From Gammaproteobacteria bacterium (lineage in GTDB: Bacteria; Pseudomonadota; Gammaproteobacteria; Chromatiales; Chromatiaceae), in the NCBI GenBank assembly GCA_013041975.1, contig JABDQZ010000291.1, positions 1-9,228 on the forward strand: DNA of 9,228 bases, written 5' to 3'. Position numbers and translations under genes: made by a program. The notes below the pieces were generated by a model. That model worked only from the letters and a program-made list of their open reading frames with translations, was not told where the DNA came from and made no database searches. Shown piece by piece: positions 1 through 6,915 of the stretch. How positions within the stretch are numbered: position 1 is the stretch's first letter; each line of letters opens with the position of its first letter.

Positions 1-321
1 GGTTGTAATCTGGTGGTTGCTCCATGTGCTGCCTATGCCCCGGATTATGCCATCGTAGTAAATCTGCAGGATAATAAGGACTGGTACACGGTCGAAGTGA
101 AAACCGCAGGTGAAAAACTTACGCTGCATAGTATTGTCAAAGTGACTTTTGAGCCTGAGTCATCACTTTATGAGACTGAAGTTTTGCACGTCAGATTCAA
201 GGGGCCGGATAGCTGGGTCAGTTTTATTCAGTTGCCTGACCAGGAAAAAACGGTGTGGAAGTTAAGGGTCAGTGTTGAGCGTGAGAACAATGTGATGGTA
301 GCTGAATACCCATTGCCCTAG
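1..321 (+). CDS. 3' end of an unrecognised protein, possibly exported (partial)
   Basis: The frame is open from base 1 to a TAG at 319-321, so the gene begins upstream of the window; the in-frame GTG at 13 need not be the start. About 106 residues are visible. The first dozen or so (CNLVVAPCAAYA) are apolar and end in A-Y-A, which would suit the end of a signal peptide cut before PDYAIVV. The rest is a mixed, probably beta-rich domain with alternating hydrophobic residues, many charged residues and several Trp, and no motif I can place. It is not a Nudix protein, although mutT sits convergent to yacG in enterics. It is the only plus-strand gene, convergent with yacG, with the two stop codons overlapping. 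The even composition and sensible protein make it a real gene. Function unknown; the signal-peptide reading is inference from a truncated end. Confidence 0.6.
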   Translation, partial: GCNLVVAPCAAYAPDYAIVVNLQDNKDWYTVEVKTAGEKLTLHSIVKVTFEPESSLYETEVLHVRFKGPDSWVSFIQLPDQEKTVWKLRVSVERENNVMVAEYPLP

Positions 322-506
322 TTCAGTGAATCTTCTGGAGACAGAAATTCCTGGGATGATTCCTGGTTGTCGCTTATGCGATTTGTTTCCTCAAACCATT
401 CACCCAGATCAATCAGTTTACAACGTTCGGAACAGAACGGTTTCCAGCGTGATGCCGCAGTCCAGGCGACAGTTTTTTTGCAGTTGGGGCAGGTCACTTC
501 AAGCAT
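318..506 (-). CDS. yacG: YacG family zinc protein, DNA gyrase inhibitor
   Basis: A 62-residue protein with the YacG zinc-ribbon pattern: CPNC at residues 6-9, then FCSERCKLIDLGEW at 24-37, so Cys6, Cys9, Cys25 and Cys29 bind zinc. The acidic tail (EESNR-type, ending SPEDSLN) is typical of the family. E. coli YacG binds the GyrB subunit and inhibits gyrase DNA binding; the same role here is by homology. The ATG at 504-506 lies six bases after the zapD stop, with no clear Shine-Dalgarno, so translation is probably coupled to zapD. The stop (rc of 318-320) overlaps the stop of the convergent plus-strand gene. Length is normal for the family and no key residue is missing. Confidence 0.95.
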   Translation of the reverse strand: MLEVTCPNCKKTVAWTAASRWKPFCSERCKLIDLGEWFEETNRISDNQESSQEFLSPEDSLN

Positions 507-512
507 AATGGA

Positions 513-1280
513 TCACATGACACAGGTGGTTAATTTAAAGTCAACACGGTTGCTTGTCTGTTGAGGGTGTTCCAGTGGTTCGGTTTCCATGAAACGGATA
601 TTGAAGCGGTGCTTGCCGCCGCTGACTTCGGGAAAAAGCTGTGTATTTTTACTCATGAAAATGCGAACCATTTGTACGGTGACATTACCCTCCAGTGTTT
701 TCTGGAAAAATCCGTTTTCAGCAACCTCATTTCTGGCTACTGCGCTGCCACGAATCAGCATCAGTAACAGGTCTACTGATTGTCTTAAAGGTAATATGCT
801 TGCCATCCAGCTATCGAGCTGGTTCCTGCGCTGCTCATAAGACTGTTCGAGCCAGTTGAAATAAAGTGGCAGGTCAAAGTCGCAGTCACCACCGGGCAGG
901 CTGCTACGCTGTAAAATCGTTTTAAGAAATTCATGATCACGAATTTTTTTGCCCAGTTGTCCACCAAGATTGTGCATGCTAGCAATGTTGGTATTCAAGT
1001 TGAGTAGCACGTCTTCCAGCATTTCGGTGTCGATGCCCTGGGTCTGGCGCATTTTGCCAAGTACCACCGATTGGCGTTCCATTTCCTTGATCAGTTCAGA
1101 CTTAATATCTGCGCGGGCAAGAATGGAAGAAATATCCAGCATTGCTGTCATGGCAGCACGTGTTGCCCAGAGATTATCAATGGATACGTGATAATCATAC
1201 TGCCTCAAACAATGTTCCAGGCGTAACAGGGTACGGCTTCGTTCGTGAAGTGGATATTCAAATGTAATCAGGTCAGACAC
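513..1280 (-). CDS. zapD: Cell division protein ZapD
   Basis: A 255-residue cytoplasmic protein of the ZapD (YacF) family, which binds the FtsZ C-terminal tail and bundles FtsZ filaments at the division ring. Family landmarks: the opening ITFEYPLHERSRTLLRLE (residues 5-22), CDFDLPLYFNWLEQ (133-146), LRQSVDLLLMLIR (165-177), and the C-terminal EVSGGKHRFNIRF (218-230), matching the conserved Ser-Gly...Arg-Phe-x-Ile-Arg-Phe block. Length is normal. The start is GTG (rc of 1278-1280): no ATG occurs between it and the upstream in-frame TAA, and the residues align with the usual family N terminus. An AAAGG sits rather far upstream (about 15 bases), so initiation may be weak. It follows coaE after a 79-base gap and precedes yacG by six bases, the same order as in enterics. 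Confidence 0.95.
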   Translation of the reverse strand: MSDLITFEYPLHERSRTLLRLEHCLRQYDYHVSIDNLWATRAAMTAMLDISSILARADIKSELIKEMERQSVVLGKMRQTQGIDTEMLEDVLLNLNTNIASMHNLGGQLGKKIRDHEFLKTILQRSSLPGGDCDFDLPLYFNWLEQSYEQRRNQLDSWMASILPLRQSVDLLLMLIRGSAVARNEVAENGFFQKTLEGNVTVQMVRIFMSKNTQLFPEVSGGKHRFNIRFMETEPLEHPQQTSNRVDFKLTTCVM

Positions 1281-1359
1281 GATGTATGATGAAGGCCTTT
1301 CAAGGACTGTTTAGGCAATGTTAACAGCTTTGAAGGCTTTTTCTAATAAGGGCTATTAC

Positions 1360-1959
1360 TTACTTGATTAAGCGTGTATGAAGATAGTGTTCATGCAATA
1401 GCTTGACCTTGCGTTGAAGCGTTTCAATGTCTGAATCATTGACAATAACATCATCAGCCACAGCCAGGCGTTGTTCGCGTGTTGCCTGAGACTGAAGTAT
1501 TTTACCGATCTGTTCAATGGAAATATTATCGCGTGCTAATACCCGTTTTTTTTGAATTTCTTGCGGGCAATCCACTACGAGAATACGGTCGGTTTTTAGA
1601 AACTGGCCTGTTTCAACATATAAGGGAATAACAATTATCACGTAGGGGTAAGTTGATGCTTCCAGTTGTTGCTGAACTTTATCCCGGATAGCTGGGTGCA
1701 GTATATCCTCAAGTGTTTTCCTGGCGGTTGAATTATTAAAGATGATTTCCCGCAAACCAGCACGATCCAGTTCGCCCGAATCGAGGAGTAATTGATGGCC
1801 AAAATAACCCGCTATCTGTTTAAGAGCCGGCTGTCCGGGTTCAACCAGTTGTCGGCTGATGATATCGGTATCGATAACTGGAGCGCCCAGGCTGGAAAAA
1901 TAGTCGCTGACTTGTGTTTTGCCGCTGCCAATGCCACCCGTCAGAGCAATGGTGAGCAT
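1360..1959 (-). CDS. coaE: Dephospho-CoA kinase
   Basis: A 199-residue P-loop kinase that phosphorylates the ribose 3'-OH of dephospho-CoA, the last step of coenzyme A synthesis, in the cytoplasm. Visible motifs: the N-terminal Walker A GGIGSGKT (residues 8-15), VIDTDIISRQLV (28-39) with the conserved Asp pair, the HP of ILHPAIR (86-92), VPLY-type IPLYVETG (111-118), VVDCP (128-132) and the C-terminal QATREQRLAVADDVIVND (158-175) lid and adenine-side region. Length is normal (about 200). The ATG is seven bases after the pilD stop, and no strong Shine-Dalgarno is visible. Adjacency of coaE to the prepilin peptidase gene is common in gammaproteobacteria and does not imply a pilus function. Confidence 0.97.
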   Translation of the reverse strand: MLTIALTGGIGSGKTQVSDYFSSLGAPVIDTDIISRQLVEPGQPALKQIAGYFGHQLLLDSGELDRAGLREIIFNNSTARKTLEDILHPAIRDKVQQQLEASTYPYVIIVIPLYVETGQFLKTDRILVVDCPQEIQKKRVLARDNISIEQIGKILQSQATREQRLAVADDVIVNDSDIETLQRKVKLLHEHYLHTRLIK

Positions 1960-1966
1960 GATGAGT

Positions 1967-2836
1967 CTAGCCTATGCCAGCTAACTGAAAATAACCCTGG
2001 TTGATTTCTTCTCCGAACATGAGGGAAATCCAGCCAGCGATTGCCAGGTAAGGACCAAAGGGGATCGGGATATTCCTGTCACGGCCTCGAAAGACAATCA
2101 TGGATATACCGATGATTGCGCCCACCAGAGATGAAAGAAGAATGATCTGAGGCAGGAATTGCCAGCCTAGCCATGCACCAAAAAGTGCCAGTAACTTGAA
2201 GTCACCATAGCCCATGCCTTCCTTGCCGGTTAACAGTTTAAATAACCAGAAGACTGACCATAGCGACAGATAACCGGCGATGCCACCAATAACAGCTGAA
2301 TGAATATCGGTGTAAACCGAGCCCAGATTAAACAGCAATCCCAGCCACAGAGCAGGCAATGTCATGTTGTCAGGCAAAATCTGATGATCGAAGTCGATCA
2401 TGCTCAAGGCAATCAACGTCCAGGTCAAGAGCAGGGCACCGAATGCCTGCAGGGTAAAACCAAAATGCCAGGCTATAGCAAAAGACAGCAGACCTGTTAT
2501 GAGTTCGATAACAGGATAGCGCAGGGAAATATCTGTTCCACAGGCAGAACATTTTCCTCTCAAAAACAGATAGCTTAAGACAGGAATGTTTTCCCAGGCA
2601 CGAATTTTATGACCACACGACGGGCAGGCTGAGGATGGCGTGGAAAGGCTGAGTTTTTCATCGCGTTCGCTATCAAGCTCAAGCAGTTCCCTGCATTCAC
2701 TTTTCCAGCCTTGTTCCAGTATTTGAGGCAGGCGATAGATGACAACATTCAGAAAACTGCCGACGGCAAGGCCCACGACAAACATCAGCAATTGGAATAC
2801 AACAGGGTTTTCCTGCAGTACGATAACAAAATCCAT
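1967..2836 (-). CDS. pilD: Prepilin peptidase / N-methyltransferase PilD
   Basis: A 289-residue polytopic inner-membrane aspartic protease. It removes the short leader from type IV prepilins after the conserved Gly and methylates the new N-terminal Phe. The N-terminal membrane segment contains GLAVGSFLNVVIYRLP (22-37). A cytoplasmic loop carries the two CxxC pairs of the zinc site (Cys71/Cys74 and Cys96/Cys99). The catalytic aspartates are Asp148 in IDFDHQILPD and Asp212 in GMGYGDFK, both intact. About eight hydrophobic segments are visible. It contains both the methylase and peptidase halves, so it is full length. Its substrates here should include both pilins encoded at 5931-6822 and any minor pilins elsewhere. 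It starts 25 bases after pilC without an obvious Shine-Dalgarno. Confidence 0.97.
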   Translation of the reverse strand: MDFVIVLQENPVVFQLLMFVVGLAVGSFLNVVIYRLPQILEQGWKSECRELLELDSERDEKLSLSTPSSACPSCGHKIRAWENIPVLSYLFLRGKCSACGTDISLRYPVIELITGLLSFAIAWHFGFTLQAFGALLLTWTLIALSMIDFDHQILPDNMTLPALWLGLLFNLGSVYTDIHSAVIGGIAGYLSLWSVFWLFKLLTGKEGMGYGDFKLLALFGAWLGWQFLPQIILLSSLVGAIIGISMIVFRGRDRNIPIPFGPYLAIAGWISLMFGEEINQGYFQLAGIG

Positions 2837-2861
2837 AAATTATTACTGCCGCTTATATGGC

Positions 2862-4106
2862 TTAGCCGCCTGAGATTGCAGAACCCATCTGGAAAATCGG
2901 CAGATACATGGCAATAACGAGACCACCAATAACGATACCCAGGAAAGACATAATCATCGGTTCCATCAGGCTGCTGAGGTTGTCGACGGCGTTATCCACT
3001 TCCTCTTCATAGAAATCGGCTACCTTGGACAGCATGGCATCAAGAGAACCAGCTTCTTCGCCAATGGCAACCATTTGTACGACCATGTGAGGGAAAAGGT
3101 TCATTTGCTTCATGGAAAGCTGCAGTGATTGTCCCGTTGATACATCTTCGCGCATCTTTAGTACGGCATTTGTGTAAACAACGTTACCAGTGGCTCCAGC
3201 TACTGATTCCAATGCCTCCACGAGTGGAACACCTGCTGCAAACATGGTTGAAAGGGTACGAGCAAAACGGGCAATCGAGGCTTTGTGCATGATATCGCCA
3301 ATAACAGGTATCTTAAGTAAGGCTTTATCAAGAAACTCGCGCATTGCCCGGGAGCGCTTGTAGGCAGCTCCAAATGAAACAACAATGCCGACAATGGCTC
3401 CCAGCATCAACCACCACCAGGATGACACGAAGTCAGACATCCTGACGACGAGCTGGGTGAATGCCGGCAGTTCAGCACCAAAACCTTCAAAAAGATTCTG
3501 AAACTGGGGGATTACGAAGATCATGATTACGGCGGTGACAATAATGGCGACGACGATCACCGCAATGGGGTAAGTTAATGCTTTCTTAATTTTTGCTTTT
3601 AAAGACTCTGTTTTTTCCTTATAGGTCGCAATCTTGTCGAGAAGTTCTTCGAGAACACCTGCGGCCTCACCGGCTTCAACCAGATTACAAAACAGATCGT
3701 CAAAGTGTAAGGGGTGCTTTCCCAGGGCCGGAGCAAGTGCTGTACCACCTTCGATATCGGCCTTGATTGACAGCAGCATTTCTTGCATAGAGGGGTTCTC
3801 ATGACCACGCCCTACAATGTCAAACGACTGAACCAGTGGGACGCCAGAACTCATCATAGTGGCAAGCTGACGTGAGAAAATGGCAATATCCTTTGCAGTA
3901 ATCGCTTTTTTACGACTTAACAGCGGCTTGGCTTTTTGTTTGACCTTGCTGGCATTTATGCCTTGACGCCTTAACTCTGCACGTACCAGGGAAATGTTGG
4001 CAGCATTGGTTTCTCCCTTGACTTTGTTGCCTTTTTTGTCGGTTCCTTCCCAGGCAAATACCAGAACTTTTTCTACTTTAGGTTTGGTTGCTTGTTTGGT
4101 GGCCAT
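2862..4106 (-). CDS. pilC: Type IV pilus inner-membrane platform protein PilC
   Basis: A 414-residue integral inner-membrane protein of the GspF/PilC family, the platform on which PilB (and retraction ATPases) act to add or remove pilin subunits. Two homologous T2SF cytoplasmic domains are visible as an internal repeat: SRQLATMMSSGVPLVQSFD (78-96) with EAGEAAGVLEELL (144-156), and ARTLSTMFAAGVPLVEALE (282-300) with IGEEAGSLDAML (348-359). Membrane segments lie at about 178-200, 231-249 and 383-405. The basic N-terminal 70 residues form the usual extension before the first domain. An AAAGGA at 4117-4122, inside the end of pilB and 10 bases before the ATG, gives a clear ribosome binding site, and only six bases separate the genes. 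Length is normal and the protein is intact. Confidence 0.97.
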   Translation of the reverse strand: MATKQATKPKVEKVLVFAWEGTDKKGNKVKGETNAANISLVRAELRRQGINASKVKQKAKPLLSRKKAITAKDIAIFSRQLATMMSSGVPLVQSFDIVGRGHENPSMQEMLLSIKADIEGGTALAPALGKHPLHFDDLFCNLVEAGEAAGVLEELLDKIATYKEKTESLKAKIKKALTYPIAVIVVAIIVTAVIMIFVIPQFQNLFEGFGAELPAFTQLVVRMSDFVSSWWWLMLGAIVGIVVSFGAAYKRSRAMREFLDKALLKIPVIGDIMHKASIARFARTLSTMFAAGVPLVEALESVAGATGNVVYTNAVLKMREDVSTGQSLQLSMKQMNLFPHMVVQMVAIGEEAGSLDAMLSKVADFYEEEVDNAVDNLSSLMEPMIMSFLGIVIGGLVIAMYLPIFQMGSAISGG

Positions 4107-4112
4107 TTATTG

Positions 4113-5828
4113 TTATTCCTTTGTTACCCTGTTCAGTTCTTCCAGGCTGGTAATGCCAGCCTTTACTTTGCCAAGTCCTGATTTTCTCAGGTCTGCAACA
4201 CCTTCTGTTTGCGCGATATCGGCCAATTGCATGGCATCACCTTCTTCCATAATGACGCGCTTCATTTCTTCAGAAACCGGCATGACCTGGAAAATACCGA
4301 CACGCCCCTTGTATCCTCGCGTACACAGGTCACATCCTACAGGCTGGTAGATGGTAAATTTCTCTTTCAGATCTTCTTCCGTAAAGCCTTCTTCAAGCAG
4401 TGCCTCTTTGGGAAGATCAGCGGGTTTTTTGCAGTGTTCACACAGGCGTCTGCCAAGGCGTTGGGCCATGATCAGGTTGACACTGGATGCGATGTTAAAA
4501 GGGGGAATACCCATATTGGCGAGACGGGATAATGTCTGCGGCGCATCATTAGTATGCAGTGTAGAGAGTACAAGGTGACCTGTCTGTGCTGCCTTTACGG
4601 CAATTTCAGCAGTTTCCAAATCACGAATCTCACCAACCATGACAATATCAGGGTCCTGACGCAGAAAGGCACGAAGCGCTTCGGCAAAGGTCAGACCCGT
4701 TTTGGGATTCACATTGACCTGGTTTATACCTGTTACCTGGATTTCCACCGGATCTTCAGCCGTGGAAATATTGATATGTGGTTCGTTTAATTTATTCAGT
4801 GCGGTATACAGTGATACGGTTTTACCAGAACCTGTCGGCCCGGTAACCAGAATCATGCCGTAAGGCTTTTTGATGGCAGCTTCGAATGTATCACGCTGTT
4901 GTGGATCAAAACCCAGGGCTTCAATACCAACCTGTGCATTGGTTGGGTCAAGAATACGTAACACGATCTTTTCGCCGTAAAGAGTGGGGCAGCTGTTCAC
5001 ACGAAAATCAATAGCGCGGTTCTTGGACAGTACCATTTTCATACGACCATCTTGAGGGACGCGTTTTTCAGCAATATCCAGGCGTGACATGACCTTGAGA
5101 CGGGCAGACAGCCGTGAAGACATATTGGCAGGTGGTGTGGCTATTTCATGTAGCATGCCGTCAGAGCGATAACGGATACGATAAGTCTTTTCAAAGGGTT
5201 CGAAATGGATATCTGAAACCCCGCTGTTAATCGCATCCAGTAAAATTTTGTTAACAAAGCGAACGACCGGGGCATCATCTGCGCCACTGGCTCCCTGGTC
5301 ATCCTTGTTTTGCTCTTCTTCATCCTGAAATTCGAGGTTATCCAGATCGGCATCTAGCAACTCGGACATGACATTGTCATTGGCTTCAAGTGCTGATTCG
5401 ATGGTTTTTGCCAGTTTGTCTTCTTCGACCAGAACGGCTTCGGTGCTTAACCCGGTATGAAACTTGATTTCATCCAGGCCCTGGTGATTGGTTGGGTCGG
5501 ACACTGCCAGAAAAACGCGGTTGCCCCTTTTGAAAATAGGCATCGCATGGTGTTTGCGGATCAGTTTTTCTTCAACCAGGCCGGTCTGGAAAGATTCGGG
5601 GTCAATAATATCCAGGTCAAAGAGTGGCACGCCAAATTCATGGGAGGCGGAGGCCGCAATATCCAGCGCATTAAGGATTTTGTTCTCAACCAGGTAGGAA
5701 ACGAAGGTGACTTTGGCCTTGAGAGCCTTTTCAAAGCACTCAGCGGCTTCGTCCTCAGTCAGTAACTGGTCATGAATTAATCGACGAGCAAGTCCGCCAA
5801 GGTTAAATTTAGGTTTTGTTGATGCCAT
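4113..5828 (-). CDS. pilB: Type IV pilus extension ATPase PilB
   Basis: A 571-residue cytoplasmic hexameric ATPase of the GspE/PilB family that powers pilus assembly through PilC. An N-terminal GspII_E/MshEN-type domain (about 1-145) is followed by an acidic linker (about 150-185), then the ATPase: SDIHFEP (205-211), Walker A GPTGSGKT (330-337), the Asp box with TAEDPVE (356-362), Walker B region DIVMVGEIRD (394-403) and the His box TGHLVLSTLHTND (416-428). Four cysteines in two CxxC pairs (463/466 and 499/502) form the zinc site that marks extension ATPases of the PilB/GspE type and is absent from PilT retraction ATPases. The start (MASTKPKFNLGGLARRL) matches the family. It lies 102 bases after the second pilin gene and six bases before pilC. 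No pilT occurs in the window. Confidence 0.97.
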   Translation of the reverse strand: MASTKPKFNLGGLARRLIHDQLLTEDEAAECFEKALKAKVTFVSYLVENKILNALDIAASASHEFGVPLFDLDIIDPESFQTGLVEEKLIRKHHAMPIFKRGNRVFLAVSDPTNHQGLDEIKFHTGLSTEAVLVEEDKLAKTIESALEANDNVMSELLDADLDNLEFQDEEEQNKDDQGASGADDAPVVRFVNKILLDAINSGVSDIHFEPFEKTYRIRYRSDGMLHEIATPPANMSSRLSARLKVMSRLDIAEKRVPQDGRMKMVLSKNRAIDFRVNSCPTLYGEKIVLRILDPTNAQVGIEALGFDPQQRDTFEAAIKKPYGMILVTGPTGSGKTVSLYTALNKLNEPHINISTAEDPVEIQVTGINQVNVNPKTGLTFAEALRAFLRQDPDIVMVGEIRDLETAEIAVKAAQTGHLVLSTLHTNDAPQTLSRLANMGIPPFNIASSVNLIMAQRLGRRLCEHCKKPADLPKEALLEEGFTEEDLKEKFTIYQPVGCDLCTRGYKGRVGIFQVMPVSEEMKRVIMEEGDAMQLADIAQTEGVADLRKSGLGKVKAGITSLEELNRVTKE

Positions 5829-5873
5829 AAGTCTGGCTTTTATTTTGAATTCTCAATGAAACAGTCTTGAGAA

Positions 5874-5902
5874 AGTGTAGGTGAAAACGTGGCTAAAGCC
5901 AA
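5874..5902 (-). promoter_or_regulatory. Possible sigma70 promoter for pilBCD
   Basis: In the 102-base gap before pilB, the minus strand reads TTGGCT (5902-5897), a 17-base spacer, then TACACT (5879-5874). Each hexamer matches its consensus at 4 of 6 positions, the spacing is ideal, and the 20 or so bases upstream are AT-rich with T runs, like an UP element. The predicted start lies near 5867, leaving a leader of about 40 bases before the pilB ATG. This would give the assembly machinery a supply independent of the PilR-driven pilin promoter. Weak matches like this occur by chance, so it is only a candidate. Confidence 0.3.
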
Positions 5903-5930
5903 CAAAAATAAAGTAAAAATTATTGGGAAT

Positions 5931-6332
5931 CTAGTTGGAGTAGCTGCAGTTATTAGTTTCTGAACAATTTACCCAGGTACTGCCGAACTGGATGTTAATC
6001 GCATAGCCAGTGGCGGTCAAACCAGACAGGGAGTAAGTATAGCCGGATTCATTCTGACGGGGATTCCAGCCAAAATCATTCTCAATTTCAGAGATGTTTG
6101 CAAGAGAGGTCGAGCCGCTGGGACCAACATAGGTGCCATTGTCAAGCCGATAATCTTCTAAAAACAGTCTCAGGCTGTCGATATTAGAACGAGCTGTCGC
6201 CAGTCGTGCTTCGGCAATGTATCCGTTGTAGGCAGGAATCGCGATAACCGCAATTACACTAATAATAGCCACCGCTATCATCAGTTCAACCAGGGTGAAG
6301 CCGGAGCTTGTTGTTTGTTTTGAGGTTTTCAT
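5931..6332 (-). CDS. Second type IV prepilin, cysteine-containing
   Basis: A 133-residue prepilin. The leader ends at Gly11 and is followed by FTLVELMI, with the essential Glu5 at residue 16, a hydrophobic helix to about residue 34, Pro22 (residue 33) and Tyr24/Tyr27 of the mature numbering. The predicted mature chain is 122 residues. Near the C terminus Cys123 and Cys129 enclose five residues, forming the short disulfide loop (D-region) usual in type IVa pilins. It shares 27 of the first 41 mature residues with the pilin encoded just upstream, then diverges, although the LEDYRLDNGTY stretch is typical of pilins. It could be a minor or alternative pilin; the sequence does not decide which. 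It lies behind a strong terminator, and the bases before its ATG (GACCACGCTA) hold no Shine-Dalgarno, so low expression is likely. Confidence 0.9.
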   Translation of the reverse strand: MKTSKQTTSSGFTLVELMIAVAIISVIAVIAIPAYNGYIAEARLATARSNIDSLRLFLEDYRLDNGTYVGPSGSTSLANISEIENDFGWNPRQNESGYTYSLSGLTATGYAINIQFGSTWVNCSETNNCSYSN

Positions 6333-6344
6333 TAGCGTGGTCTG

Positions 6345-6374
6345 AAAAAAGCCGCAGTTTACTGCGGCTTTTTT
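6345..6374 (-). terminator. Strong intrinsic terminator after pilA (symmetrical, works on both strands)
   Basis: The sequence is six A, a GCCGCAG stem arm (6351-6357), the loop TTTA, the matching CTGCGGC arm (6362-6368), then six T. The stem is a perfect 7 bp, six of them G-C, and extends through the A/T flanks. On the minus strand the hairpin is followed by a T6 tract and begins about 10 bases after the pilA stop codon, the ideal placement. It sits between the two pilin genes, ending 12 bases before the second pilin's ATG. Confidence 0.95.
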
Positions 6375-6384
6375 CTAGTACAAA

Positions 6385-6822
6385 TTACATGTTCAGTGAG
6401 TTGACAGTAATTACACTTTTGGAGCTATCCAGGAAACCGTTTGGATAGGTCACTGTAATAACTTCTGAACCTGCTGCACCAGAGACAGCAACACCGATAA
6501 CACCATTGGTTGCGTCCATAGTTGCAGCGTAGGCAGCAGTGGTGCCGATTGGTGATTTCAGGTTTTCTGGGTTAACAATACTTGTCAGGTCTGCATTGGT
6601 CAGGGCAGCCAGAGTCTGGCCGCGAGACATTTGAGAAGTACGCTTCGCCAGTTCAGCTTTCAGTGAACGGTAAGCTTCATCATAGTGGCTGGTCGCTTTG
6701 GAGAGACGCGCTTCAGAGATATATGATTCATAAGCCGGAATCGCGATAGCCGCCAGGATGGCGATGATGGCGACAACGATCATTAATTCGATCAGGGTAA
6801 AACCTGCTTGTACTTTTTTCAT
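6385..6822 (-). CDS. pilA: Major type IV prepilin PilA (cysteine-less)
   Basis: A 145-residue prepilin: a six-residue basic leader plus Gly7, then FTLIELMIVVAIIAILAAIAIPAY. PilD cleavage after Gly7 gives a 138-residue mature pilin with Phe1, Glu5 (residue 12), Pro22 and Tyr24/Tyr27. The globular part is rich in Ala, Ser, Thr and Val. The whole protein has no cysteine, so it cannot form the usual C-terminal disulfide loop. I start it at the ATG at 6820-6822, because AAAGGA lies seven bases upstream and the leader is then of normal length. An in-frame ATG at 6936 would add 38 residues but lies upstream of the sigma54 promoter. Position next to pilR, the sigma54 promoter, the strong ribosome binding site and its own terminator point to the abundant pilus subunit. 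Confidence 0.93.
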   Translation of the reverse strand: MKKVQAGFTLIELMIVVAIIAILAAIAIPAYESYISEARLSKATSHYDEAYRSLKAELAKRTSQMSRGQTLAALTNADLTSIVNPENLKSPIGTTAAYAATMDATNGVIGVAVSGAAGSEVITVTYPNGFLDSSKSVITVNSLNM

Positions 6823-6829
6823 GAGTATT

Positions 6830-6835
6830 TCCTTT
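6830..6835 (-). promoter_or_regulatory. pilA Shine-Dalgarno that fixes the start
   Basis: The minus strand reads AAAGGA followed by seven bases (AATACTC) and ATG at 6822. It is the best ribosome binding site in the window and selects the 145-residue reading of pilA over the 183-residue one. Confidence 0.85.
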
Positions 6836-6867
6836 AGTTTATGTCGAAAAGGTGAATAACTTTCAGG

Positions 6868-6887
6868 TTGCCAGTTAATAATGGCAA
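6868..6887 (-). promoter_or_regulatory. Stem-loop in the pilA 5' leader
   Basis: TTGCCA (6868-6873) and TGGCAA (6882-6887) form a perfect 6-bp inverted repeat around an 8-base AT-rich loop. If transcription starts near 6905, the hairpin lies about 20-40 bases from the 5' end of the pilA mRNA and well clear of the ribosome binding site. 5'-terminal hairpins of this kind can protect abundant mRNAs from RNase E; that role is inference. There is no T tract, so it is not a terminator. Confidence 0.45.
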
Positions 6888-6915
6888 GCCATTTTAATTT
6901 TTCAATAACTAGGTT

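Noticed and set aside
216..241. GGTCAG-N14-CTGACC inverted repeat near the end of the plus-strand gene
   Set aside because: It lies inside coding sequence and lacks a T tract on the correct side in either direction; a 6-bp repeat of this kind is expected by chance.
13..321. GTG at 13 as the real start of the plus-strand gene
   Set aside because: The frame is open to base 1 and the first visible residues look like the inside of a signal peptide, so the start is probably outside the window.
1291..1345. Imperfect inverted repeat with a T5 tract between coaE and zapD
   Set aside because: The T tract lies on the plus strand, where no gene would use it. Pairing is interrupted and the loop is long, so it would not stop coaE transcription. 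I see no convincing zapD promoter in this gap either.
5890..5901. TGGC-TAAA-GCCA inverted repeat as a terminator for the second pilin
   Set aside because: The stem is only 4-5 bp and the following minus-strand bases (CGTTTTC) are a poor T tract; it also overlaps the possible -35 box.
6385..6822. PilA as a Geobacter-type conductive pilin because of Phe1, Tyr24 and Tyr27
   Set aside because: Those aromatics are common in ordinary type IVa pilins. The mature protein is 138 residues with a full globular domain, not the roughly 60-residue conductive form.
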